The notes: generated by a model from the letters alone, not told the origin. 41,228 nt of DNA from Gammaproteobacteria bacterium (GCA_003252455.1 QKED01000035.1:1-41228); one strand, 5' to 3'. Positions 8,715 through 16,895 are shown, counted from the stretch's first letter. A program made the numbers and translations.

Positions 8715-9922
8715 ACCCCACCCTACGCAACTATCTCGTCGTCACCAGCGGCTACTGGGCCTTCACCCTCACCGACGGTGCCATCCGCATGTTGGTGGTG
8801 CTCTACTTCCACCTGCTCGGCTACTCGCCGTTCGAGGTGGCGATGCTGTTCCTCTTCTACGAGTTCTTCGGCATCGTCACCAACCTAGTCGGGGGCTGGC
8901 TGGGGGCGCGCATCGGCCTCAACCTGACCATGCACATCGGCATGGGCATGCAGGTGGTGGCGTTGGCGATGCTCACGCTGCCGGATGCCTGGCTCTCGGT
9001 GCCCTATGTGATGGCGGCGCAGGCGCTCTCGGGCATCGCCAAAGACCTCAACAAGATGTCCGCCAAGGCGTCGGTGAAGGCGATCGCCGGGGAGGGGCTG
9101 GAGGGGGAGTCGCGGCTGTTTGGTTGGGTGGCGGCGCTGACGGGCTCGAAGAACGCGCTCAAGGGGGCGGGCTTCTTCCTCGGTGCGCTGCTGCTGGAGT
9201 GGCTCGGCTTTCGTGGGGCGTTGGCGCTGCTCGCCGGTGCGCTGCTCGCTGTGCTGCTGGTGACTGCGGCGCTGCTGCCCAGTGGGGTAGGGCAGATGAA
9301 GAGCAGGCCGAAGTTCACGGCAGTCTTCTCCAACATCCCCGCCATCAACCAGTTGGCGGCGGCACGCTTCTTCCTCTTTGGTGCGCGGGATATCTGGTTC
9401 GTGGTCGGCCTGCCGGTCTGGCTCTACGAGGTGCTGGGTTGGAGCTTCACCGAGGTGGGCGGCTTCATGGCGCTGTGGGTGATCGGCTACGGCTTCGTGC
9501 AGGCCTTCACCCCGCGCCTGCTGCGTAGTGCGGGCCACGCGCCGGACGGTGGCAGTGCGCGCAATTGGGTCCTCCTGCTCGCCGTGGTGCCTGCGGCTAT
9601 TGCCATGGGGCTCGCGCAGGCGTGGGACCCCGCCTGGGTCGTGGTGGGGGGCTTGGCACTCTTCGGCCTGGTGTTTGCCGTCAACTCCTCGCTCCACTCC
9701 TACCTCATCCTTGCTTGGTCCGACCACGACAAGGTGGCGCTCAATGTCGGCTTCTACTACATGGCCAACGCCGGTGGGCGTCTGGTGGGTACGCTGCTCT
9801 CGGGCTGGCTCTATCAGCAGCAGGGGTTGGTCGGGTGCCTGTGGGGCAGTGCCATCATGCTGGTTCTGGCTGGGGGGATCTCGTTCTTGCTGCCGCGCGA
9901 GGGTGGTGGGGAAGAGGGTTAA
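8711..9922 (+). CDS. arsJ: ArsJ organoarsenical MFS efflux permease
   Basis: This 403-residue protein of the major facilitator superfamily has about 11-12 helices. Its N-terminus (MNPTLRNYLVVTSGYWAFTL), the segment SGIAKDLNKMSAKASVK and the region NVGFYYMANAGGRLVGTLLSG match ArsJ. ArsJ exports 1-arseno-3-phosphoglycerate produced by the operon's GAPDH. The start overlaps the DUF2834 stop (ATGA). The TAA stop lies inside a dispersed repeat (GGTTAACCACGAAGG). It is the last gene of the plus-strand block and converges on rlmJ. Confidence 0.9.
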   Translation: MNPTLRNYLVVTSGYWAFTLTDGAIRMLVVLYFHLLGYSPFEVAMLFLFYEFFGIVTNLVGGWLGARIGLNLTMHIGMGMQVVALAMLTLPDAWLSVPYVMAAQALSGIAKDLNKMSAKASVKAIAGEGLEGESRLFGWVAALTGSKNALKGAGFFLGALLLEWLGFRGALALLAGALLAVLLVTAALLPSGVGQMKSRPKFTAVFSNIPAINQLAAARFFLFGARDIWFVVGLPVWLYEVLGWSFTEVGGFMALWVIGYGFVQAFTPRLLRSAGHAPDGGSARNWVLLLAVVPAAIAMGLAQAWDPAWVVVGGLALFGLVFAVNSSLHSYLILAWSDHDKVALNVGFYYMANAGGRLVGTLLSGWLYQQQGLVGCLWGSAIMLVLAGGISFLLPREGGGEEG

Positions 9923-10055
9923 CCACGAAGGGCCCGAAGAGCACGAAGTGGGGAGGTGAGGTCGTGGTGGTCTTGCCAGCATGGCGGAGTGCCATGGGTG
10001 TGCTGCGTTGCCAGCCTCACGGCAGGGCCTTGGGAGAGGTATCCAGGCAGAGGCT

Positions 10056-10087
10056 CACTGCCGTTAAGTTAAGCCTGGCCGGGCGGG
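10056..10087. repeat. Copy of the 2928-2959 repeat on the other side of the ars block
   Basis: CACTGCCG..AAG.TAAGC then TGGCCGG.CGGG is shared with 2928-2959: 27 of 32 positions agree by eye, in the same orientation. Each copy leads into a GC-rich hairpin. The pair brackets the resistance block. Confidence 0.6.
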
Positions 10088-10119
10088 CACTGCGCACCGG
10101 GTGGTGTGACCGAGGCCTC

Positions 10120-10143
10120 ACACGCCAAGGCGTGTACTCCAAA
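10120..10143. repeat. Hairpin with TGTACTCCAA tail
   Basis: ACACGCC-AA-GGCGTGT (10120-10135) is followed by ACTCCAA. The TGTACTCCAA end is identical to that of the palindromes at 5800-5824 and 6898-6920, so it is probably a diverged member of that family. Confidence 0.6.
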
Positions 10144-10370
10144 GTGCCTAGCCGTGGGTTCACCTTAACTCAATGGAAGTGACGCGGAGCCTGGATACTA
10201 GTACTGAATAAGATTTACCACGAAGGGTACGAAGAGCACGACGGAATTTGGTGAGGTAGGGCAACGCTTGCCAATTGACTCCTGTCCCAGTTGAACGCGC
10301 GTGGCCTGCAATGACGGCGAGCTTGGGGAATTAAGAAAGCAATCCTTCGTGCTCTTCGTGACCTTCGTGG

Positions 10371-11219
10371 TTAATCCCCATTTCCGCCCTCGGGCACCAG
10401 CCAATCACACAGGTACTCCCCACCCGGCCCGGACAACGCAGCATGCAGCTCTTGCACCAGCGTGCCAGCGGTCTCGACGAAGCCCCAGGGCGGATTGACC
10501 ACCGCCACGCCGCTACCGTACATCCCGGATGTGCGCCCCCGCACGCTCAGTTCGACGCGCAGGATCGGCGCGGCACCACTGGCGGCTAGACCGTTGAGAA
10601 AGGGTTCGACAGGGCGGTTGGCGAGTAGCGGATACCAGATGCCGAAGACCGCCCCACGCATGCGCCGATAGGCCTCGCGCAGGCTCTTGGCCACATGGGC
10701 GTACTCGTCCTTGATCTCGTAGGCGGGGTCGATATGCACCAGGGCGCGCTTCTCGCTGGCAGGGAGTAGGGAGCGCACTGCCTCCAGGCCGTCACGCTGG
10801 TGTAGCTGCACGCGTCGGTCGTCGCGCATGTTCGCCTGGAGCAGGGGGAACTCGTTCGGGTGCAGCTCGCACAGGGCGAGGCGGTCCTGGGCGCGGGTCA
10901 GCTGCTTGGCCAGCCAGGGTGAGCCGGGGTAGTGGCGAAGCTGGCCATCGGGGTTGAGGGCGCGTACCTGGTCGAGGTAGTCCGCCAGGGCCTGCGAGGG
11001 GGAGGGGAGGGCCATCAGCCGGGCGATCCCCTCCATATACTCGCCGGTCTTTTGCGCCTGCGGGTCGTCGAGGTCGAAGAGGCCGGCGGCGGCGTGACTC
11101 TCCAGATAGAGGAAGGGCTTATCCTTTTTGCCCATCGCCTTGAGGAGTTGTACCAGTAGGGCGTGCTTCAGGCAGTCGCCGGGGTTGCCGGCGTGAAAGG
11201 CGTGGCGATAGGCGAGCAT
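10371..11219 (-). CDS. rlmJ: 23S rRNA (adenine-2030-N6)-methyltransferase RlmJ
   Basis: The 282-residue protein begins MLAYRHAFHAGNPGDCLKHALL, the RlmJ (YhiR) N-terminus, at ATG 11219 behind a GGAG Shine-Dalgarno. Ninety nucleotides of in-frame extension upstream to 11384 have no family similarity. RlmJ uses S-adenosylmethionine to methylate N6 of A2030 in 23S rRNA. The class motif IV, normally DPPY, reads Asp164-Pro-Ala-Tyr here; Asp164 has the same number as the catalytic Asp of the E. coli enzyme. Length fits the family (280 in E. coli). It diverges from the DeaD-type helicase and ends in a dispersed repeat. Confidence 0.9.
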   Translation of the reverse strand: MLAYRHAFHAGNPGDCLKHALLVQLLKAMGKKDKPFLYLESHAAAGLFDLDDPQAQKTGEYMEGIARLMALPSPSQALADYLDQVRALNPDGQLRHYPGSPWLAKQLTRAQDRLALCELHPNEFPLLQANMRDDRRVQLHQRDGLEAVRSLLPASEKRALVHIDPAYEIKDEYAHVAKSLREAYRRMRGAVFGIWYPLLANRPVEPFLNGLAASGAAPILRVELSVRGRTSGMYGSGVAVVNPPWGFVETAGTLVQELHAALSGPGGEYLCDWLVPEGGNGD

Positions 11220-11288
11220 GCGGGCACTCCAGTGGCAGAAGTATAAGTGGGGTCTAAAATAGTTCGGGTATTGCCCGCACGGGCAGCG

Positions 11289-11294
11289 TATAAT
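11289..11294 (+). promoter_or_regulatory. Candidate -10 box of the DEAD-box helicase gene
   Basis: A perfect TATAAT lies 61 bp before the helicase ATG and is flanked by the inverted repeat CGGGCA (11280-11285) / TGCCCG (11294-11299). No good -35 is seen at 16-18 bp (TTGCCC at 11271 is only 12 bp away). The opposite strand carries TATACT at 11240-11245, which could serve rlmJ. Confidence 0.4.
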
Positions 11295-11354
11295 GCCCGG
11301 TTTTCCGCCCGCCGCCCAGTGGCGGTTCCCCCAGAGCACAGGTATCACCCAGGA

Positions 11355-13157
11355 ATGTCCGACACCCCCGTCACCTTCGACCAACTCGCCCTCTCCGCCC
11401 CCTTACGTCAGGCCCTCGACGAGGCCGGCTACGAGGCCCCCTCCCCGATCCAGGCGGCGGCAATCCCCCCTCTGCTCGAAGGACGCGACATCATCGGTCA
11501 GGCGCAGACCGGCACCGGCAAGACCGCTGCCTTCGCCCTGCCGCTGCTGCAGAAGGTGGAGCTGACCCAGCGCGCCCCTCAGGTGTTGGTGCTCGCACCG
11601 ACTCGCGAGCTGGCGATCCAGGTGGCCGAGGCGTTTCAGAGTTACGCCCGCCACCTCTCTGGCTTCCATGTGCTGCCTATCTATGGTGGCCAGGGCATGG
11701 GCCAGCAGCTGACGCAACTGAAGCGCGGTGTGCACGTGGTCGTCGGTACCCCTGGGCGCGTCGCAGACCACCTGCGCCGCGGGACCCTGGAGACCCATGC
11801 GCTGCGCGCCGTGGTGCTCGACGAGGCGGACGAGATGCTGCGCATGGGCTTTATCGACGAGGTCGATTGGATCATCGCCCAGACCCCCGCCGATCGTCAG
11901 GTGGCGCTCTTCTCCGCCACCATGCCCGGGCCGGTGCGGCGCATCGCCGAACAGTATCTGCGCGAGCCGGTCGAGGTGAAGATCGCCGCCAAGACCTCCA
12001 CCTCGCTCTCCATTCACCAGCGCTACTGGTTGGTCAGCGGCCTGCACAAGCTCGATGCCCTGACCCGCCTGTTGGAGGTGGAGCCGTGCGATGCCGCCAT
12101 CGTCTTCGTGCGCACCAAGAGTGCCACCGATGAGGTCGCCGAGAAGCTTGAGGCGCGTGGTTATGCCGCCGCCGCACTCAATGGCGACCTGCCCCAGGCG
12201 CTGCGCGAGAAGGTGGTCGAGCGGGTGAAGAGCGGTGACCTCGACATCATCGTCGCCACCGATGTGGCCGCCCGTGGCCTTGATGTGTCACGCATCAGCC
12301 ACGTGATCAACTACGATATCCCCTACGACACCGAGGCCTATGTCCACCGCATCGGCCGCACCGGGCGCGCCGGGCGCAACGGTGAGGCGATCCTCTTCGT
12401 CGCCCCGCGCGAGAAGCGCATGCTGCGCTCCATCGAGCAGGCCACCCGTCAGCCCATCGAGCCCATGTCCATGCCGACCCGCGACGAGGTCAACACCCGT
12501 CGTGTGGAGCGTTTCCGTGAGCGTATCGCCCACACCCTGGCCAGCGCTGACCTCGACTTCTTCCGCGGTCTGGTCGACAGCTTCCAGCACGACGAAGAGG
12601 CCGAGCTGCTCGACATCGCCGCCGCCCTGGCAATGCTCGCCCAGCAGGAGCAGCCGCTGCTCCTCAGCGAGGCCGACATGCCCGATGTCGTCGAGCGTCC
12701 CATGCGTGACGAGCGCGACGAGCGCGGCGGTGATCGCCCCGAGCGCGGCCCGCGCAACGAAGAGCCGATGACCACCTACCGCCTGAGCGTCGGTGCCCGC
12801 GATGGTGTCGAGCCCAAGCACATCGTCGGTGCCATCGCCAACGAGATCGGTATCAAGAGCGCACAGATTGGTCGTATCCGCGTCAACTTCGATCACACCA
12901 CCGTCGAGCTGCCCGACTCCCTACCGCCGCAGCTGCTGCGCCACCTGCGCGAGGTGAAGGTGTTCAATCGCCCCCTGCTCATTGAGGTGCACGATGGTGA
13001 GGTGAGCTATGGCCGCCGTGACGACCGTGGTGGGCCCAAGCCGTTCCACAAGAAGAAGTTCGGCGACAAGAAGTTCAGTAAGGAGGGGGGTAAGGGCGGC
13101 AAGAAGTTCGACAAGCCCGAGGGCGGCTTCAAAAAGAAGAAGAAGCAAGAGAAGTAA
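11355..13157 (+). CDS. deaD: DEAD-box RNA helicase, DeaD/CsdA type
   Basis: The 600-residue helicase starts at ATG 11355 (MSDTPVTFDQLAL). Visible motifs in order are the Q motif (PSPIQ near 29), motif I AQTGTGKT (50-57), Ia PTRELA (81-86), GTPGR (130-134), DEAD (155-158), SAT (186-188), ATDVAARGLD and HRIGRTGRAGR. A DbpA-type RNA-binding domain covers about 476-548 and the tail from about 554 is Lys/Gly-rich. Length and layout match DeaD/CsdA, which unwinds structured RNA in ribosome assembly and cold adaptation. The in-frame ATG at 11247 would read the promoter region and is rejected. A hairpin follows the stop. Confidence 0.92.
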   Translation: MSDTPVTFDQLALSAPLRQALDEAGYEAPSPIQAAAIPPLLEGRDIIGQAQTGTGKTAAFALPLLQKVELTQRAPQVLVLAPTRELAIQVAEAFQSYARHLSGFHVLPIYGGQGMGQQLTQLKRGVHVVVGTPGRVADHLRRGTLETHALRAVVLDEADEMLRMGFIDEVDWIIAQTPADRQVALFSATMPGPVRRIAEQYLREPVEVKIAAKTSTSLSIHQRYWLVSGLHKLDALTRLLEVEPCDAAIVFVRTKSATDEVAEKLEARGYAAAALNGDLPQALREKVVERVKSGDLDIIVATDVAARGLDVSRISHVINYDIPYDTEAYVHRIGRTGRAGRNGEAILFVAPREKRMLRSIEQATRQPIEPMSMPTRDEVNTRRVERFRERIAHTLASADLDFFRGLVDSFQHDEEAELLDIAAALAMLAQQEQPLLLSEADMPDVVERPMRDERDERGGDRPERGPRNEEPMTTYRLSVGARDGVEPKHIVGAIANEIGIKSAQIGRIRVNFDHTTVELPDSLPPQLLRHLREVKVFNRPLLIEVHDGEVSYGRRDDRGGPKPFHKKKFGDKKFSKEGGKGGKKFDKPEGGFKKKKKQEK

Positions 13158-13168
13158 CCCGTCACCTC

Positions 13169-13193
13169 GTGAGGGTGCCGGTCGCACCCTCAC
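13169..13193 (+). terminator. Hairpin after the helicase gene
   Basis: GTGAGGGTGC / GCACCCTCAC form a perfect 10-bp stem with a 5-nt loop, 12 bp after the helicase stop. There is no T-run, so it is a candidate terminator or transcript-end stabiliser only. Confidence 0.5.
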
Positions 13194-13215
13194 CCTATCG
13201 ATCCCCTCTCGATCT

Positions 13216-13243
13216 GGGCACGGCGCCCCTCAATGCCGTGCCC
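13216..13243. other. Hairpin GGGCACGGC / GCCGTGCCC
   Basis: The inverted repeat has 9-bp arms (13216-13224 and 13235-13243) and a 10-nt loop. It lies just behind the first hairpin; the two may act together at the helicase transcript end. Confidence 0.45.
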
Positions 13244-13705
13244 CCTCTGCCCGCTCTTCCGCACAGATCACCACGCCACACGCCCATGCGCATGTGCAGC
13301 GTCTCTGCCACCGAAGTCAGGTTCTGTGACCCCGAATTCTGGGGCTCATCTAGCGTGCACTTCGCAACGGCCTCGGCGCGAATACCAGTATCACACTGTA
13401 TCGACCGAAATGGGGCGTCGATGGATGGCCGGGCGTCGGTAGATCCGTTGTGCCCGCTTTTCAGACTCGATACCCGTTACTGTCACTTTTTCGTGATTGA
13501 GCACTCAGCCAGGGCATCAATGGCTACTTTCTATCTTCTGGTGGTTCGATATTATGGCCATCGAATTTAATGCGGAGGTATATTTAAACCTTACCTTTTC
13601 GGTATTATGGGTAATGTGTTTATGATAACCGTAACCTGTGGAATAGTATCGATTTTTACAATCCACATACTGTATGACTGAATAATGTTCTATTGTCGAT
13701 CGCAG

Positions 13706-13736
13706 TTGCAGTGGATAGTTTTAGACATACTAATAA
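13706..13736 (+). promoter_or_regulatory. Candidate promoter of the PKD/DUF1566 lipoprotein
   Basis: TTGCAG (13706-13711) and TACTAA (13728-13733) are 16 bp apart in the AT-rich stretch, about 60 bp before the ATG at 13794. The match is moderate and found by eye. Confidence 0.3.
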
Positions 13737-13793
13737 CACCATGGGTCGAGGGTATTTGCGCTCCTCTCCCGAACTGTATAGGAGTCGATCGTC

Positions 13794-16079
13794 ATGCCGT
13801 GGAGATCACTGGGGAGACTGACCCAAAAGGGGGGTCTGATCGCCCTCGTACCCTTCATCTTGGCCGGATGCACCTCGTCAGAGAGTAATCCGGCGAATCT
13901 CTCACCGACCGCTGTTGCGGGTGTGAACCAGGTGGTCAACGAGCAGACGTTGGTCCATCTGAACGGTACCGCCTCCAGTGATGCCGATGGCCAGCTGACT
14001 AACTACTTTTGGTCTCAGATCGAGGGCCCGAGTGTCACCCTGACGGGGGCCAACAGCGCCACATCGAGTTTTACTGCCCCCACCCTCACCGACCCGACGG
14101 ATCTCACCTTCCGCCTCTTCGTGCTCGACGACAGTGGGGCGACCGGTCGGTCGGATGTCACCATCCGGGTCATGCCGGTGAATACCGAGCCCACTGCGCA
14201 CGCGGGTAGTGCGCAGGGCGTCTCCGAGCAGAGCCTAGTTACCCTAACGGGAGTGGATTCCAGTGACAGCGACGGTGATTTGGTCGCCTATCAGTGGGTC
14301 CAGATCGCCGGCGCGGAGGTCCCCCTGGTGGATGCGCAGGCACTACAGGCCCACTTCACCGCCCCCGTCCTCACCGCCCCTGCCGACCTCGTCTTTCGGC
14401 TCACCGTCACCGACAACGAGGGTGCGAGCGATAGCGCCGAGGTGGTGGTGAGTGTGAGCCCAGTGAATGTGCCTCCAGTGGCGCGTGCGGGAAGTGCGCA
14501 ACGCGTCAGCGAGCAGAGCCAGGTGCAACTCGATGGGCGCGCATCGAGCGATAGTGATGGCTCGGTGCTCGCTTACGCCTGGAGCCAGAGCGGTGGCACC
14601 GTGGTCACCCTGGTCGGGTCAGACAGCGCAACGCCCAGCTTCGTCGCCCCCACCCTTACCGCACCGGCCGACCTCACCTTCCAACTGCTTGTCACCGACA
14701 ACGAAGGTGCCTCGTCGAGCGACCAGGTCACCATCAGCGTCGACCCCGTCAACGCCACCCCTGTCGCGAGCGCGGGGGCGGATGTGACGGCAGACGAATT
14801 GGCGCAGGTGACCCTCGACGGTCGTGGGTCTGTCGACAGTGACGGTCAGATCACCAGCTACACATGGCGTCAGACCTCAGGTCCGAGTGTCACCTTGAAC
14901 GGGGCCGATACGGCGCAACCGGGCTTTCTCCTACCGGCACTGACCGACGTGGTGACGCTCGGCTTCGAGCTCACCGTCGTCGACAATGAGGGGGCGAGCG
15001 ATACGGCCAGTGTGACCGTCTTCGCCGTGCCGCTCCCCTCCCTCTCTGTGAGCGCTGTGACCACGGCGGAGGGCGACTCCGGCACGACCATGCTCACCTT
15101 CACCGTCACGCTGAGCGCATTGGCCAATGGTGTGGTGACTGTGGACTATACGACCGTCGATGGCACCGCCACGGCCGGGAGTGACTACACCGCCGTGACT
15201 GGCACCCTGACCTTTAACGCCGGTGAAACCAGCGCCATGGTCGATGTGACCCTCTTGGGTGATATGCAGAACGAGGGCGACGAGACCCTCCTTCTCACCC
15301 TCTCCAACCCCTCGGCCAATGCCAAGTTGGCAAGCCCCGCCAATGCCATCGGTACCATCGCCAACGACGATATTCACGCTCATCCGCTGAATGACACCGG
15401 TATCGCCTTCGGTGGGAACTATCCGAATGGGAACAATGGCAACTGCACAGGGCACAATATCGCCCAGCAGGATTGCAGTAGCGGTCGTGATGTCACGCAC
15501 AACGATTCGACGGATGGTTTTGCGGGCTTCAGTTACACCAAACTCGACCGTGACGGCACCCAACTCCCCGCCGAGGCAACGACCTGGTACTGCATCCTCG
15601 ATAACGTGACCGGTCGGGTCTGGGAGTCTAAAGTGGCAGGCGGCAGTGAGACCGTCGACCGGCTACACAACCCAGACGACACCTACACCTGGTTCAACAG
15701 TGACCCCAACCGCAATGGCGGGACCGAGGGCTACGCCGACTATGCCGGCGATACCTGTTACGGCTACCAGGCGGGTGAGCCCTCTACCTACTGCAACACC
15801 GAGGCCTATGTGGCACGGGTCAATGCCCTGGGTTGGTGTGGTGCGCAGGATTGGCGCATGCCCACACGCGAGGAGCTACTGGGGCTGGTCAACTACAACC
15901 GTACCTACTACAGCATCGACCCGGACTGGTTCCCGGATACCGACCACCGCACCTGGAGCGGCACCCCCTATTCCAGCTTCTGGAATGGTGCCTGGGTCGT
16001 CTCCTTTGAATATGGCAAATCCGGTTACGGATATCGCTATCAGTCGAACGAGGTGCGTCTGGTGCGTGACACACCGTAA
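13794..16079 (+). CDS. Surface lipoprotein: four PKD-like repeats, Calx-beta, DUF1566
   Basis: The 761-residue protein has a lipoprotein signal ending LAGC (Cys26). Four PKD/REJ-like Ig repeats of about 90 residues follow (roughly 35-399), each with a D(S/A)DG turn, a (Y/F)xWxQ strand and VTDNEGA. A Calx-beta domain covers about 400-510 (GTATAGSDY, GDETLLLTLS), then a Cys-rich linker and a DUF1566 (Lcl C-terminal) domain at about 590-758 (WYCILDNVTGRVWE, WRMPTREELLGLV, NEVRLVRDTP). It is probably outer-membrane anchored and exposed, acting in adhesion or ligand binding. AGGAG precedes the start by about 8 bp. The DUF1566 tail between TYR-rich residues 735-757 looks unusually varied, discussed under findings. 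Confidence 0.82.
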   Translation: MPWRSLGRLTQKGGLIALVPFILAGCTSSESNPANLSPTAVAGVNQVVNEQTLVHLNGTASSDADGQLTNYFWSQIEGPSVTLTGANSATSSFTAPTLTDPTDLTFRLFVLDDSGATGRSDVTIRVMPVNTEPTAHAGSAQGVSEQSLVTLTGVDSSDSDGDLVAYQWVQIAGAEVPLVDAQALQAHFTAPVLTAPADLVFRLTVTDNEGASDSAEVVVSVSPVNVPPVARAGSAQRVSEQSQVQLDGRASSDSDGSVLAYAWSQSGGTVVTLVGSDSATPSFVAPTLTAPADLTFQLLVTDNEGASSSDQVTISVDPVNATPVASAGADVTADELAQVTLDGRGSVDSDGQITSYTWRQTSGPSVTLNGADTAQPGFLLPALTDVVTLGFELTVVDNEGASDTASVTVFAVPLPSLSVSAVTTAEGDSGTTMLTFTVTLSALANGVVTVDYTTVDGTATAGSDYTAVTGTLTFNAGETSAMVDVTLLGDMQNEGDETLLLTLSNPSANAKLASPANAIGTIANDDIHAHPLNDTGIAFGGNYPNGNNGNCTGHNIAQQDCSSGRDVTHNDSTDGFAGFSYTKLDRDGTQLPAEATTWYCILDNVTGRVWESKVAGGSETVDRLHNPDDTYTWFNSDPNRNGGTEGYADYAGDTCYGYQAGEPSTYCNTEAYVARVNALGWCGAQDWRMPTREELLGLVNYNRTYYSIDPDWFPDTDHRTWSGTPYSSFWNGAWVVSFEYGKSGYGYRYQSNEVRLVRDTP

Positions 16080-16092
16080 CGGACCGTCGTGC

Positions 16093-16126
16093 GGGGGAGG
16101 GGACTGCGCCTGCGGATCCCCCCCTC
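16093..16126 (+). terminator. Candidate terminator hairpin after the PKD lipoprotein
   Basis: GGGAGGGGA pairs with TCCCCCCCTC around a 13-nt loop with one A-C mismatch. It begins 14 bp after the stop; no T-run follows. Confidence 0.45.
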
Positions 16127-16380
16127 GGCCCGCCATGCCGCGTGGGGCACATCGTTCACTCGCCGAGCGCAGTGCTATCCGCTCGCGGCCAACCGCCAGG
16201 GCCAGGTGCCCGCGCGATCTGCCCCCTTTCGCCCGGAGGTGTTAGGGCTACCGCGTAGCGCACCGGCCCAGGGCCACAGTCGATAACCACCGACGCAAGG
16301 GGTGGTCTCGCCACGCCTGGTGGACCTGTCAGGCGTGTCCCCCGTTTTGCCACTCTTCTGCCGCTATGCGGCCCGTACTA

Positions 16381-16394
16381 CGTAGGAGCCTACG
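16381..16394 (+). promoter_or_regulatory. Stem containing the Shine-Dalgarno of the short DUF1566 gene
   Basis: CGTAG (16381-16385) and CTACG (16390-16394) can pair around GAGC, directly before the ATG at 16395. The AGGAG ribosome-binding site (16384-16388) lies partly in the stem and loop. The stem is short, so an effect on translation is only possible. Confidence 0.4.
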
Positions 16395-16895
16395 ATGAAT
16401 CAGCGCGTTTACGCAGCCGGGATTATCCTCTCTTCACTCCTGGGCGCTCAGGTGCATGCCTGCAACGGCGCAATCCCCGCCTCGACCCCGGTGAGTCGCT
16501 TCAGTGTCGAGGGCGACGAGGTGACCGACAAGGTGACCGGGCTCATCTGGCGCCGTTGCAGCGCCGGTCAGAGTGGTACAGGGTGTAGCGGCGATGTGTC
16601 GACCTTCAAATGGGATCAGGCCCTCGACTACGCCGAGCAGCAGGCCTTGGCGAGTGGTGTCGCGTGGCGGTTGCCGAATGTCTCCGAATTGGCCACATTG
16701 GTCGAGGTGAGCTGCTCCTCTCCGGCCATCAATTCGACTCTATTCCCCAGCACCCCCGGCATCGACTACTGGACCAACTCGCCCTATGTGAACAGCTCGA
16801 CCTACGCCTGGGCCGTGGCATTCGGTGATGGGAGCACCATCTTTACCACGCGCTACTACACGCTGGGTGTGCGCCTCGTCCGCGGTGGCTTCTGA
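16395..16895 (+). CDS. Secreted single-domain DUF1566 (Lcl C-terminal) protein
   Basis: The 166-residue protein has a signal peptide (MNQRVYAAGIILSSLLGAQVHA, cleavage near 22) and one DUF1566 domain filling the rest: VTDKVTGLIWRRC, WRLPNVSELATLVE, YWTNSPY and the terminal LGVRLVRGGF. Six cysteines in the mature part suggest disulfides outside the cytoplasm. It resembles the C-terminal domain of the preceding lipoprotein in layout, but codon choice at the conserved VRLVR ends differs, so they are not a recent duplicate. The function of this lectin-like-fold family is unclear; binding of a surface ligand is the usual guess. Confidence 0.8.
   Translation: MNQRVYAAGIILSSLLGAQVHACNGAIPASTPVSRFSVEGDEVTDKVTGLIWRRCSAGQSGTGCSGDVSTFKWDQALDYAEQQALASGVAWRLPNVSELATLVEVSCSSPAINSTLFPSTPGIDYWTNSPYVNSSTYAWAVAFGDGSTIFTTRYYTLGVRLVRGGF

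Larger units (their letters stand above)
9923..10370. other. Repeat-rich spacer between convergent arsJ and rlmJ
   Basis: No gene is credible in these 448 bp; the ORFs running through have no recognisable protein. It contains three copies of the ACCACGAAGG repeat (9922-9948, 10217-10243 and, inverted, 10344-10374), a hairpin at 10120-10135 (ACACGCC-AA-GGCGTGT, followed by ACTCCAA), and at 10056-10087 a sequence similar to 2928-2959 on the other side of the ars block. No U-tract terminator is visible. Confidence 0.7.
9921..10374. repeat. Dispersed TTAACCACGAAGG repeat, three copies (last inverted)
   Basis: Copies: 9919-9947 (plus), 10217-10243 (plus) and 10344-10374 (inverted). The consensus is TTAACCACGAAGG, two variable bases, then ACGAAGAGCACGAAG. 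This family is seen in intergenic DNA of many proteobacteria. The first copy supplies the arsJ stop and the inverted copy supplies the rlmJ stop. As inverted copies, they could fold together in a transcript reading through from either side. Confidence 0.75.
13158..13793. other. 636-bp non-coding stretch with AT-rich right half
   Basis: No supported gene. The left part is GC-rich and carries two hairpins (13169-13193 and 13216-13243). From about 13480 to 13790 base composition changes abruptly to AT-rich, unlike any other part of the window. This part precedes the lipoprotein gene and probably holds its promoter; it could also be imported DNA. The 133-aa ORF at 13169-13570 crosses the composition change and looks non-coding. 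Confidence 0.65.
16080..16394. other. 315-bp spacer between the two DUF1566 genes
   Basis: No gene is seen. It contains a GC-rich hairpin directly after the first gene (16093-16126), another with 8-bp arms CACGCCTG (16312-16319) / CAGGCGTG (16330-16337), and a small stem containing the next gene's Shine-Dalgarno. No second template-like copy of the 3' end of either DUF1566 gene was recognised. Confidence 0.6.

Noticed and set aside
8885-9982. 365-aa minus-strand ORF
   Set aside because: It lies antisense to arsJ, has low-complexity Arg/Gln/His composition and no hydrophobic or catalytic pattern.
13169-13570. 133-aa ORF in the spacer after the helicase
   Set aside because: It begins inside a hairpin and crosses an abrupt composition change; no ribosome-binding site or family.
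13794-16895. Calling a complete diversity-generating retroelement
   Set aside because: No reverse transcriptase, Avd or template copy could be found in the window; only the target-like tails are visible.
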